From contig DNAU01000018.1 in assembly GCA_003491925.1 (NCBI GenBank), forward strand, positions 1 through 6,829: DNA of 6,829 nt. The letters run 5' to 3'. This DNA is from Chloroflexota bacterium. GTDB lineage: Bacteria > Chloroflexota > Dormibacteria > Aeolococcales > Aeolococcaceae. A program made the translations under genes and the position numbers. Below, in pieces: positions 1-5,908 of the stretch (positions are counted from its first letter, which is position 1; each line of letters starts with the position of its first letter). The notes under the pieces are model-generated. The model did not search any database and was not told where the DNA came from. It worked only from the letters and a program-made list of their open reading frames with translations.

Positions 1-73
1 CCCGCAGCTTCAACAGCGGCTCCGCGCCGGCTGCGGCGCTCTCGGCCAGGGTCATCGTGCTCGGCTCGCTCAT
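1..73 (-). CDS. Probable sugar ABC transporter ATP-binding protein, N-terminal fragment
   Basis: Only the first 24 codons lie inside the window; the gene runs off the left edge. The peptide starts MSEPSTMTLAES and ends EPLLKLR. The ending resembles the 'EPLLELRGI' opening that commonly precedes the Walker A region of sugar ABC-transporter ATPases (XylG/MglA type), but no Walker motif is visible, so the call rests mainly on position directly downstream of a XylF-like binding protein on the same strand. An in-frame TGA at 89-91 limits the start to the ATG at 73 or the ATG at 55 (codon 7). Neither has a strong Shine-Dalgarno sequence. Its mRNA probably continues from xylF through two hairpins in the 200-bp gap. 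It could be a different transporter component or an unrelated gene. Confidence 0.55.
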   Translation of the reverse strand, partial: MSEPSTMTLAESAAAGAEPLLKLR

Positions 74-116
74 CTCAGGTGGAGTGGATCATGACGTGTC
101 GCCGTGCTGTGGGGGG

Positions 117-140
117 AAAAAACGGCACCCATCCCGTGCC
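117..140 (-). terminator. Hairpin plus T6, possible leaky terminator after the sugar-binding protein gene
   Basis: Read on the minus strand, GGCAC and GTGCC (plus-strand arms 124-128 and 136-140) form a 5-bp stem with a 7-nt loop, then one base and six consecutive T residues (plus-strand A run at 117-122). This has the layout of a weak intrinsic terminator. It lies between the xylF stop and the next minus-strand gene, so partial termination would make the binding protein more abundant than the membrane components. The short stem suggests read-through. Confidence 0.45.
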
Positions 141-160
141 CATGCCGAGGCCCCGGCCCC

Positions 161-190
161 CCCGGGCGGTCCCAACGGGGGCCGCCCGGG
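161..190 (-). repeat. Strong intercistronic inverted repeat (13-nt arms, 4-nt loop)
   Basis: The arms CCCGGGCGGTCCC (161-173) and GGGGCCGCCCGGG (178-190) pair across the loop AACG. Nine outer base pairs are perfect. The tenth position is a T-G wobble in plus-strand RNA and a C-A mismatch in minus-strand RNA, followed by three further pairs. No T tract follows on either strand. It lies 84 bp past the xylF stop, upstream of the weaker T-tailed hairpin at 117-140. Likely roles are protection of the xylF 3' end from exonucleases, or termination without a U tract. Confidence 0.5.
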
Positions 191-273
191 TTCCGGGTCG
201 GCGTCAACCGGGCCGCGGCCGCGCTCTGCGGGGCGACCCGACGACGCTGCCGAGGATGGGATTCAGTCGGGGT

Positions 274-1566
274 TTACGAGATGCTGTCCTTGGTGCACAG
301 GGTGGCACCGGCCAGAGCGCAGATGGCGGAGGCGGTGTCGAAACCGTCCTTGACCACCGTGCTCTCCATGTTCGACGCGTTGACCCACACCGGGGTCAGC
401 AGCGACGCCGGCTCGGTGATGCTCGAGTTGGCGGGGTCAGTCGTGGTCCCGTTCAGCAGCGCCGAGGGGACGGTCTGCTTGGAAAGCAGGATGGTGGCCA
501 TCGCCACCGCGTCCTGGGCTTCCTTGTACACGGCCTTGTAGACCGAGCCGCACTGCCACCCCTCGAGGATGTAGGCCATCCCCTGAGCGGTCGCGTCCTG
601 CCCGGTGGTCGGGAACGTCCCGGCCTTCACTCCATCCGCCTGGAGGTCGGCGATCACCGCGCCGGCCAGCCCGTCATTGGCCTCGATCGAGGCGTTGATC
701 TGCGGGTTGGAGGTGTACGCCTGCTGGAAGATGGTGCCGCCCTGGGGGTTGCTCCAGGCGGGGGCGAAGTTCTCGCCGACCAGGGTGGCGTTGCCGGAGG
801 TGCTGGTCGCACCACCGCTCACCGTCTTGGCCTCCTGGCCCCAGACCACCTTGTTGTAGCCCTCGGCGAAGGAGATCGCGTTCGGGTCGGTGTCCTCACC
901 GCCGTTCAGCACGAAGACTTCCGGCTTGGTGACGTTCTCGGAGGTCAGGCAGCTCAGGAACCCGTTGCCGATGAGCTCGCCAACGTTCTCGTTGTTGAAG
1001 CTGACGTAGTAGGTGTTCGAGCCCTGGAAGGTGGCCCGGTCGTAGCTGATCAGGGTCACGCCCTTGGACTCGGCGAGCTGCGCGATCGCAACTCCGGTCG
1101 GTCCGTCGAGCGGGTCCATGACCAGGACCTTGGCCCCCAGGTTGATGTCAGCGGTCGCGTCGTCCAGCTCCGTCGCGTCACTGCCCTGGGCGTTGTCGAT
1201 CCTGAACTGGGACTCGGTGTATCCCGCGTCGGCGAAGGCGTCGGTCAGGTACGGGGCATCGAAGTCCACGTAGCGTGTCGACGACGTCGTGTCGGGCAGG
1301 ATCACCCCCACCTGCAGGGAGTTGGCGTTCTGAGTCGCATATGCGGTCAGCGACTTGAACTGCGACATCGTCGTGGCGATGTCACTGGTGAAGGAGCTGA
1401 CGGTCACCGACGGGATGGTCTTGCTCCCCACCGAGGCCGGCGACGACGACGACGTGCTCGCCGTCGAGCCGCAGGCTGCACCCACGAGGGCCGCCCCGGC
1501 AGCCATGAGCCAGATCGCCCGCCCGCCAGGGCGACGACCGGCTCCGATTTTGCCTGCCACGTTCAT
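274..1566 (-). CDS. xylF: XylF-like sugar-binding lipoprotein of an ABC transporter
   Basis: This 430-residue protein captures a sugar outside the membrane and delivers it to an ABC importer. Residues 1-31 form a lipoprotein signal with basic residues (K6, R11, R12, R16), a hydrophobic stretch at 17-31, then C32 in a slightly unusual GAAC lipobox. A Ser/Thr-rich linker (34-60) follows, then a periplasmic-binding-protein type I fold from about residue 84. Motifs matching E. coli XylF include ISYDR (173-177), YYVSFNNENVGE (186-197), NGGEDTDPNA (221-230), ANDGLAG (296-302), TGQDA (321-325) and SVYK (341-344). D176, R177, N229, N297, D324 and K344 align with its sugar-contact residues as I remember them. 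C416 and C424 could form a disulfide. The start at 1566 is chosen over an upstream in-frame start at 1719 because GGAGGT (1576-1581) lies 9 nt before it and the signal peptide begins there. D-xylose is the best guess for substrate; another aldose (ChvE type) is possible. Confidence 0.88.
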   Translation of the reverse strand: MNVAGKIGAGRRPGGRAIWLMAAGAALVGAACGSTASTSSSSPASVGSKTIPSVTVSSFTSDIATTMSQFKSLTAYATQNANSLQVGVILPDTTSSTRYVDFDAPYLTDAFADAGYTESQFRIDNAQGSDATELDDATADINLGAKVLVMDPLDGPTGVAIAQLAESKGVTLISYDRATFQGSNTYYVSFNNENVGELIGNGFLSCLTSENVTKPEVFVLNGGEDTDPNAISFAEGYNKVVWGQEAKTVSGGATSTSGNATLVGENFAPAWSNPQGGTIFQQAYTSNPQINASIEANDGLAGAVIADLQADGVKAGTFPTTGQDATAQGMAYILEGWQCGSVYKAVYKEAQDAVAMATILLSKQTVPSALLNGTTTDPANSSITEPASLLTPVWVNASNMESTVVKDGFDTASAICALAGATLCTKDSIS

Positions 1567-1644
1567 GCGACAACTACCTCCCAGCCGGAAATGTCTGAAT
1601 CCTGCCGCCGCGAGCCTCCGGCAGCGACGTGGCGCAGGTTTGTC

Positions 1645-1678
1645 CCCCCTTGCGGGGGTCGGGCCGGCAAAGCTGGCC
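1645..1678 (-). other. Two consecutive hairpins in the xylF leader
   Basis: In minus-strand RNA, GGCCAGC-UUU-GCCGGCC (plus positions 1662-1678, one A-C mismatch) is followed closely by CCCCC-GCAA-GGGGG (1645-1658), a 5-bp GC stem capped by a GNRA-type tetraloop. If transcription starts upstream of 1691 both lie in the 5' untranslated leader, well clear of the Shine-Dalgarno at 1576-1581. A stabilising role is possible. No riboswitch class was recognised. Confidence 0.3.
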
Positions 1679-1689
1679 AGCCGTGGCGG

Positions 1690-1719
1690 AGTCTGAGGGG
1701 GGCCGTCGCCGGTTGTCAA
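1690..1719 (-). promoter_or_regulatory. Candidate xylF promoter
   Basis: On the minus strand a perfect TTGACA -35 hexamer (plus positions 1714-1719) is followed after 18 nt by CAGACT (1690-1695), which keeps the A and final T of a -10 element. Transcription would give a leader of roughly 115 nt. A competing placement is TTTACG (1755-1760) with GATCTT (1732-1737), spacer 17, which would put the palindrome at 1735-1752 inside the promoter. Sequence alone does not decide between them. Confidence 0.35.
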
Positions 1720-1734
1720 GCTTTGGACAGTAAG

Positions 1735-1752
1735 ATCACCCAGTAGGGTGAT
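1735..1752. promoter_or_regulatory. Candidate operator 1 (ATCACCC-AGTA-GGGTGAT)
   Basis: A perfect 7-bp inverted repeat with a 4-bp spacer in the xylF/ROK divergent intergenic region. Its core ACCC-N4-GGGT recurs at 1791-1802. The dyad form suits a dimeric helix-turn-helix protein, and the adjacent divergent ROK regulator is the obvious candidate to bind it. It lies at the edge of the only AT-rich patch of this region (about 1750-1770). Confidence 0.5.
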
Positions 1753-1790
1753 ATCGTAAATACTTTGAACGAGGGGCGCAGGTTGCCACC

Positions 1791-1802
1791 ACCCATATGG
1801 GT
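1791..1802. promoter_or_regulatory. Candidate operator 2 (ACCC-ATAT-GGGT)
   Basis: A perfect 12-bp palindrome sharing the ACCC-N4-GGGT core with the site at 1735-1752. The two centres are 53 bp apart, close to five helical turns, so two bound dimers would lie on the same face of the DNA. It lies 78 bp before the ROK start, suitable for autoregulation. Confidence 0.45.
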
Positions 1803-1850
1803 CGGTTACCCTTCACGCGGATCGCTGCGCGCTTTCCCGATCCCCCCTTC

Positions 1851-1869
1851 TTGGGCGGGGGAAGCCCAG
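1851..1869 (+). other. Small hairpin just before the ROK start
   Basis: TTGGGC (1851-1856) can pair with GCCCAG (1864-1869), giving five Watson-Crick pairs and one wobble with a 7-nt loop. It ends 10 nt before the ATG at 1880. A C-run at 1842-1847 could instead pair with the G-run at 1857-1861. The structure might affect translation initiation, but GC-rich DNA produces such hairpins easily. Confidence 0.2.
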
Positions 1870-1879
1870 CCCTAGGACC

Positions 1880-3136
1880 ATGACGCGTTCAATGTTTGAT
1901 AACGATGAGTCCGGCCGCGTCCCTACCGCCGCCACGCTGGCGCCCCGGCAGGGAGGCGCTCTGCGTGCCCTGCGCGAGACCAACCTGAGACGCATCCTGG
2001 AGGCCATCAGCAGGGATGGCGGGGTGAGCCAGGCCGAGGTGGCCCGGCGCACCGACCTCTCACGGGCCACGGTGTCGAACCTGGTGGGCGAGCTGCGCCG
2101 GCGCGGGCTGGTGCGGATCCGCGATCAGCAGAGCGGTGGCCGGGGAGGGCTCGAGGCCATCATCGGCCGGTCGTCGAACGCCGTCATCGGCGTCGACTTC
2201 GGCCACCGTCACGTGCGCGTCGGCATCGCCGACCTGAGCGGGCGGCTGCTCGCTGACGAGGAGCGCTCCCTGCCGCTCGACCTGGGCGTCGAGGAGAGCT
2301 GCGCCGAGGCCATGGAGATGGCGACGAGCCTGCTCGCCAAGGCCGGTCTCCTGCGCAGCGACCTGATCCAGGCCGGGGTCGGGCTCCCCGGCCCCATCGA
2401 CCCGGCCTCGGGGAGGGTGGGGTGGCACGCCATCCTCCACCGCTGGGCGGGGCTGGAGGCGCCCAGCATTCTCCGGGAGCTCTTCGGTCTGCCCGTGGTC
2501 GTCGACAATGACGGCAACCTCGGGGCTCTGGGCGAGCTCCGCTTCGGGGCCGGTCGCGGCTACACCGAACTCGTCTACCTGAACATCGCCACCGGCGTCG
2601 GCGCCGGCCTCGTCATCGGCGGCCGGGTGTACCGCGGTGCCGCGGGGACCGCCGGAGAGATCGGCCACATCAGCATCGACCAGTACGGACAGCTCTGCCG
2701 CTGCGGCAACCGCGGGTGCCTCGACACCGTGGTCGGGGTGGACAGCTTCCTCGAGATGCTGCGGGGCACCTACGGTGACGAGCTGACCATTCCTCGGGTC
2801 CTCGACCTTGCCGACCGGGGAGACGCTCGCTGCCGGCGTGCGTTCGCGGATGCCGGACACGCCCTGGGCGTCGTCATCGCCGACGTCTGCAACCTCCTCA
2901 GTCCTCAGCGAGTGGTGGTGGGGGGAGAGTTGACGCTGGCCGGCGATCTCCTGTTCGGCCCCGTGCGCGAGACCCTCGCCCAGCGGGCCGTGCCGGCCGC
3001 CGCCCGGGCCATGGAGGTCGTGCCCTGCGCCCTGGGCGAGCGCGCCGAGATGCTGGGGGCGATCGGCCTGGCCCTGGACGCGGTCAGGGCCGGGGTGTCC
3101 ACGAACGCCCTGGCCGTGGCCACCACCGCGCGCTGA
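1880..3136 (+). CDS. ROK-family transcriptional regulator (XylR/NagC/Mlc type)
   Basis: This 418-residue protein has an N-terminal winged helix-turn-helix at about 34-80 (SQAEVARRTDLSRATVSNL, 50-68) and a C-terminal ROK sugar-sensing domain from about 101. ROK hallmarks are GVGLPGPID (166-174), VVDNDGNLGALGE (207-219), the ATGVGAGL stretch (237-244), and a zinc site GEIGH (259-263) with CRCGNRGC (273-280; ligands H263, C273, C275, C280). The nucleotide loop reads DFGHRHVR (106-113), lacking the Thr of the kinase DxGxT motif, so it is probably a sugar-responsive regulator rather than a kinase, although the kinase-type Asp (D211) remains. Divergence from xylF suggests it controls sugar uptake and its own expression through the palindromes at 1735-1752 and 1791-1802. 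The start is uncertain: AGGA (1874-1877) is too close to ATG 1880 and rather far from the in-frame ATG at 1892. The helix-turn-helix is complete from either start. Confidence 0.9.
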   Translation: MTRSMFDNDESGRVPTAATLAPRQGGALRALRETNLRRILEAISRDGGVSQAEVARRTDLSRATVSNLVGELRRRGLVRIRDQQSGGRGGLEAIIGRSSNAVIGVDFGHRHVRVGIADLSGRLLADEERSLPLDLGVEESCAEAMEMATSLLAKAGLLRSDLIQAGVGLPGPIDPASGRVGWHAILHRWAGLEAPSILRELFGLPVVVDNDGNLGALGELRFGAGRGYTELVYLNIATGVGAGLVIGGRVYRGAAGTAGEIGHISIDQYGQLCRCGNRGCLDTVVGVDSFLEMLRGTYGDELTIPRVLDLADRGDARCRRAFADAGHALGVVIADVCNLLSPQRVVVGGELTLAGDLLFGPVRETLAQRAVPAAARAMEVVPCALGERAEMLGAIGLALDAVRAGVSTNALAVATTAR

Positions 3137-3149
3137 GGCGGCGCCTCAG
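3133..3149. terminator. Hairpin between convergent genes, overlapping the ROK stop codon
   Basis: CTGAGGC (3133-3139) and GCCTCAG (3143-3149) form a perfect 7-bp stem with a GGC loop. The ROK TGA stop (3134-3136) lies inside the left arm. The site is in the 32-bp gap between the ROK gene and the convergent epimerase gene, so it could act in both directions. There is no T tract, so this is only a candidate terminator. Confidence 0.4.
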
Positions 3150-3168
3150 ACCTGGCTCGGTGGAGTAG

Positions 3169-4158
3169 TCAGTCGCGAAAGCCGGTGACGTCGATCCCCC
3201 AGCGGGCCGTCGTCGTCTCGCCGGGCTGAAGGGTGATGACGTCCTCCCCGCTCCGCAGGGCGTCCGGCGGGCAGGTCATCGGCTCGACGGCGAGCCCGCG
3301 CCGCCGCTCGCCGGGCAGCAGCCCGTCGGCGCTGTAGAGCAGGAGCCAGGGGAAGCCCCGGTCCGCCCAGAGCACCAGCCGCCGCCCATCCGAGGACTCC
3401 AGGGTGACCCGGACGCACCCGTCCGGATCGCGCACCAGGTCGGTGAAGGCGGTGTCGAGCCGGGTCGGCCCGATCGGGCGCGCCACCCGGAAGTCGAGCT
3501 CCGTGCCCTGCACCGGCCCCCGCGCTCCGGGCAGCATCCTCCGGTCGGCGTGGAGCACGGTCTCCGCCGGGAGCCGGAGCCTCCAGCCGTCGATCGCGGC
3601 GGCTCCGACCGTGAGATAGGCATGTGCCCCGGCGCCGAAGGGCGCCGGACCATCACCGAGGTTGGTCGCCGCGAGGGTCACCTCCAGGCCCGTCTCCTCC
3701 AGGCCGAAGGTCGCGACCAGGTCCAGGCAGAACGGGTAGCCGTCGCGAGGGTGCAACCGGTGACGCATCCCCAGCCGGCCGTCGGAGTGCGCGACGCTCA
3801 CCCAATTGACCCAGCGCGCCAGCCCGTGGATGGCGTTGCCGAACTCGGGCTCGTCGAGGGGAAGCTGGTGGTCGACCTCCCCCCACCGGTACCGGCCGTC
3901 GCCCACCCGCCCGGGCCAGGGCATCAGGAGCTGTCCCCGGGCATGGGTGGCCAGCTGGCCTTCGTCGAAGCCGAGGATCGCCGGCCGTCCCCCGACCAGG
4001 TAGGTCCGCAGGGTGGCGCCGACCTCGGTCACCACCGCCTCCTGATCGCCGTGAACAAGACGGTGCTGACGTCCGGAGGGGGGCTCACGGTGCTGACGTC
4101 CGGAGGGGGGCTCGAGGGACACCCGCGCGGACCGCTCGGGCCCGATGGAAGCCGTCAC
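3169..4158 (-). CDS. Aldose 1-epimerase (mutarotase) family protein
   Basis: The 329-residue cytoplasmic protein would interconvert alpha and beta anomers of a free aldose. From the GTG at 4158, conserved features are HGDQEAVVTEVGATLRTY (36-53), NAIHG (108-112, H111), GAGAHAYL (175-182, H179), RLDTAFTDL (233-241, D235) and VEPMTCPPDALRSG (291-304, E292). The two His, the Asp and the Glu match the GalM active-site set (the Glu being the general base). Two starts are possible: GTG 4158, one nucleotide after the chlI stop, or GTG 4188, overlapping chlI by 29 nt and adding ten low-complexity residues. I chose 4158; neither has a strong Shine-Dalgarno. It is almost certainly cotranscribed with chlI. 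Residues 16-33 are a perfect tandem duplication of EPPSGRQHR, encoded by a 27-bp repeat. The nearby sugar locus makes an aldose substrate plausible, but the operon partner is a chelatase ATPase. Members acting on phosphosugars exist, so the substrate is open. Confidence 0.85.
   Translation of the reverse strand: MTASIGPERSARVSLEPPSGRQHREPPSGRQHRLVHGDQEAVVTEVGATLRTYLVGGRPAILGFDEGQLATHARGQLLMPWPGRVGDGRYRWGEVDHQLPLDEPEFGNAIHGLARWVNWVSVAHSDGRLGMRHRLHPRDGYPFCLDLVATFGLEETGLEVTLAATNLGDGPAPFGAGAHAYLTVGAAAIDGWRLRLPAETVLHADRRMLPGARGPVQGTELDFRVARPIGPTRLDTAFTDLVRDPDGCVRVTLESSDGRRLVLWADRGFPWLLLYSADGLLPGERRRGLAVEPMTCPPDALRSGEDVITLQPGETTTARWGIDVTGFRD
4060..4113 (-). repeat. Perfect 27-bp tandem duplication within the epimerase gene
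   Basis: Two identical 27-bp units, 4060-4086 and 4087-4113, lie head to tail. The period is exactly nine codons, so the reading frame is kept and each copy encodes EPPSGRQHR. The stretch continuing from the second copy (SGRQHRLVHGD) resembles the normal first strand of aldose epimerases, so the copy nearer the N-terminus is the likely extra one. Complete identity suggests a recent event, or an assembly artefact. Confidence 0.95.
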
Positions 4159-4159
4159 C

Positions 4160-5221
4160 TCAGCGGCCGCCCCGGGTCGAGCCGTCACCGGCGCTGCGGA
4201 GGATCTCCCCGATGTCGGCGAGGCCGCGCCGCGCCCCGGCGGCCGGCTTGGTTCGGTGGGCCAGGACCATCGGCGCCACCCGCTCGACGTCGTCCAGGGT
4301 GACCCGTTCCCGCCCCTCGTGGGCGGCGACCGCCTGAGCCGCCTTGCGACTCACCAGGTCCGAGCGGTGCCCATCCACCTCCAGCTCGATCCCGAGATGG
4401 GCGATGGCAACCAGGATGTCGCGATCGACGGCCACGTCCCCCAGGGAGATGATGGCCCTGCGGATCCGCTCCGCCTCGGCATGCTCCTGCGGCTCCCAGT
4501 CGGCGGCGAAGGCATCGGGGTCCTCCTCGAACGCCTCGCGGCGCTCGACGATCTCCACCCGCTGGCGGAGATCGCGAATGCCCTGGACGTCGACGCAGAG
4601 ACCGAAGCGGTCGAGCAGCTGGGGCCGGAGCTCGCCCTCCTCGGGGTTCATGGTCCCGACCAGGATGAACCGGGCCGGGTGGGAGACGGAGACGCCCTCG
4701 CGCTCCACCGTGTTGGTCCCCATGGCGGCGGCGTCGAGGAGGACGTCGACGATGTGATCGTCGAGCAGGTTGACCTCGTCGACGTAGAGGATGTTCCGGT
4801 TGGCCTCGGCGAGCACCCCGGGCTCGAACTCCTTCTCCCCCTTCTTGATCGCGGCCTCGATGTCGATCGAGCCCACCACCCGGTCCTCGGAGGCATTGAT
4901 GGGAAGCTCGACCACCCGCATCTGGCGGGTGGCCCGGGGGAGCTCCTCCCCCTGCCGCACCCGCTCGGAGCACTCGGCGCAGCGCAGGGAGGAGGCGTCG
5001 GGCGGACAGCCGAAGCGGCAGTCCGCGACCACCTCCAGCTCGGGCAGGAGACGGGCCAGGGCACGCACCGCAGTCGACTTGGCGGTCCCCTTCTCGCCCC
5101 GTATCAGCACCCCGCCGATGGCAGGGTTGATCGCGTTGAGGACGAGGGCCTGCTTCATCGGTTCCTGTCCGACGATCGCAGTGAACGGGAAGATGCTGCG
5201 ACCACGCTGCATGCGCGCCAT
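4160..5221 (-). CDS. chlI: ChlI/BchI-type AAA+ ATPase subunit of a metal (Mg/Co) chelatase
   Basis: This 353-residue AAA+ ATPase belongs to the family whose hexamers power metal insertion into tetrapyrroles with a VWA partner (ChlD type) and a large chelatase subunit (ChlH/CobN type). Visible are Walker [10 protein letters not shown] (42-50, K48), Walker B LYVDEVN (145-151, D148/E149), the sensor-1 region [19 protein letters not shown] (189-207, N192, likely arginine finger R205) and a sensor-2-like GHRSD (284-288). C68, C72, C81 and C84 form a CX3C-X8-CX2C cluster that could bind zinc. The ATG at 5221 has GAGGGG (5232-5237) 10 nt upstream, and family similarity begins just after it; the frame stays open further upstream only as antisense to cofC. 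The next gene is an epimerase, so no partner subunit is adjacent on that side. No bacteriochlorophyll genes are visible, so a cobaltochelatase or another ATPase role is more likely than photosynthesis. Confidence 0.9.
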   Translation of the reverse strand: MARMQRGRSIFPFTAIVGQEPMKQALVLNAINPAIGGVLIRGEKGTAKSTAVRALARLLPELEVVADCRFGCPPDASSLRCAECSERVRQGEELPRATRQMRVVELPINASEDRVVGSIDIEAAIKKGEKEFEPGVLAEANRNILYVDEVNLLDDHIVDVLLDAAAMGTNTVEREGVSVSHPARFILVGTMNPEEGELRPQLLDRFGLCVDVQGIRDLRQRVEIVERREAFEEDPDAFAADWEPQEHAEAERIRRAIISLGDVAVDRDILVAIAHLGIELEVDGHRSDLVSRKAAQAVAAHEGRERVTLDDVERVAPMVLAHRTKPAAGARRGLADIGEILRSAGDGSTRGGR

Positions 5222-5274
5222 TGTTGCAGAGCCCCTCGCACTGCCGGGTCGTCCGTCCGCTCCTCCAGCCGAAC

Positions 5275-5280
5275 TAGAGT
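5275..5280 (+). promoter_or_regulatory. Candidate -10 element for a leaderless cofC transcript
   Basis: TAGAGT fits the TANNNT -10 pattern and ends exactly 7 nt before the cofC ATG at 5288. Transcription would therefore start at or next to the A of the ATG, the layout of leaderless genes common in Actinobacteria. It fits with the lack of a convincing Shine-Dalgarno before this ATG. No clear -35 hexamer is visible. The 66-bp gap (5222-5287) must also hold at least part of the chlI leader or promoter. Confidence 0.4.
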
Positions 5281-5287
5281 CCGAGAG

Positions 5288-5908
5288 ATGGGAGAGGTAC
5301 CCCGGATCGTGGTCCTGATCAAGGAGCCCGGCACGGCCAAGACGCGCCTGGCGGGGGCGCTCTCCAGCGCCGAGCGCCTCGGGCTGGCCATCGCGTGCGC
5401 CCGGCGAACCCTGGCCGCCGCGCGGGAGGTGGCCCCCACCCTCGCCGTCTGCGGGGGGCCGGGGGCGGTCCGGCTGGCTCGCCGGGCGGGCGCCGAGGTC
5501 CTCCTCGAGCCCCGGCCGGAGGGCCAGAACCGCGCCGCCGAACGTGGCCTCGCGGCCATCGCGGCCCGGGGTGGCCCGGGCTGCCTGGTGCTCAGCTCCG
5601 ATCTCCCGCTGATCGACGCGGACAGCCTCCGCCGGTTCCTCCGCCGGGCCGAGGCCGTCGACGGACCGGTGGCGGTCGCGGCACCCGCGCTGGGGCGCCA
5701 GGGGACCAACGCCCTCTTCCTCAGCCCGATCGCCGGCTTCGACCTCCAGTTCGGTGAGGCGTCGCTGCCCCGGTTCGCCGAGGAGGCGCGACGCCGGGGA
5801 CGGGCATTCGTCGTCCACGAGGAGCCCGCCCTCGCCCTCGACATCGACGAGCCCGGCGACCTGGCCACGCTGGACCGCTGGCGGGCCGCCGCCGGACTGA
5901 CGGCGTGA
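5288..5908 (+). CDS. cofC: CofC/FbiD-type nucleotidyltransferase of coenzyme F420 biosynthesis
   Basis: This 206-residue protein has the GT-A-like fold of CofC, which joins GMP from GTP to a three-carbon phosphoacid (2-phospho-L-lactate, phosphoenolpyruvate or 3-phosphoglycerate, depending on lineage) to make the CofD donor. Visible are the nucleotide loop [12 protein letters not shown] (12-23), SSDLPLI (103-109) at the expected metal-binding Asp, GTNALF (139-144), FGEAS (155-159) and DIDEPGDL (185-192). Its length is typical of the family. The ATG at 5288 lacks a good Shine-Dalgarno but follows a candidate -10 by 7 nt. The alternative GTG at 5309 (codon 8) has GGAGAGG (5291-5297) upstream and would leave the first strand just intact. 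It is the first gene of the F420 operon, overlapping cofE by 4 nt. The substrate cannot be read from sequence alone. Confidence 0.88.
   Translation: MGEVPRIVVLIKEPGTAKTRLAGALSSAERLGLAIACARRTLAAAREVAPTLAVCGGPGAVRLARRAGAEVLLEPRPEGQNRAAERGLAAIAARGGPGCLVLSSDLPLIDADSLRRFLRRAEAVDGPVAVAAPALGRQGTNALFLSPIAGFDLQFGEASLPRFAEEARRRGRAFVVHEEPALALDIDEPGDLATLDRWRAAAGLTA

Noticed and set aside
1567..1719. xylF starting at the in-frame position 1719 (51 extra residues)
   Set aside because: The extra segment is Arg/Pro-rich, places the signal peptide internally, and covers the candidate promoter; the ATG at 1566 has a strong ribosome site.
79..1746. A 555-codon plus-strand open frame covering the xylF region
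   Set aside because: It lies antisense to a gene with clear XylF motifs, signal peptide and ribosome site. Its translation is low-complexity Arg/Gly/Val-rich text typical of a shadow frame in GC-rich DNA.
1842..1861. C6 and G5 runs before the ROK gene as a terminator or G-quadruplex
   Set aside because: There is no T tract, and only one G run of suitable length is present, so neither structure is supported.
2060..2860. A 266-residue minus-strand frame inside the ROK gene
   Set aside because: It is antisense to the ROK coding sequence, whose helix-turn-helix and zinc motifs are unmistakable; the translation has no recognisable domain.
4060..4113. Possible CRISPR or mobile-element terminal repeat
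   Set aside because: There are only two head-to-tail copies with no spacer, in frame inside a coding region. That is a coding duplication, not an array or transposon end.
3550..4302. A 250-residue plus-strand frame opposite the epimerase
   Set aside because: It is a shadow of the epimerase gene; the opposite strand holds all four active-site residues in order.
4145..5908. A 587-codon plus-strand frame that could suggest a fusion upstream of cofC
   Set aside because: The first 380 or so residues are antisense to chlI and show no family resemblance. CofC similarity begins only near 5288, so this is cofC's frame staying open by chance.
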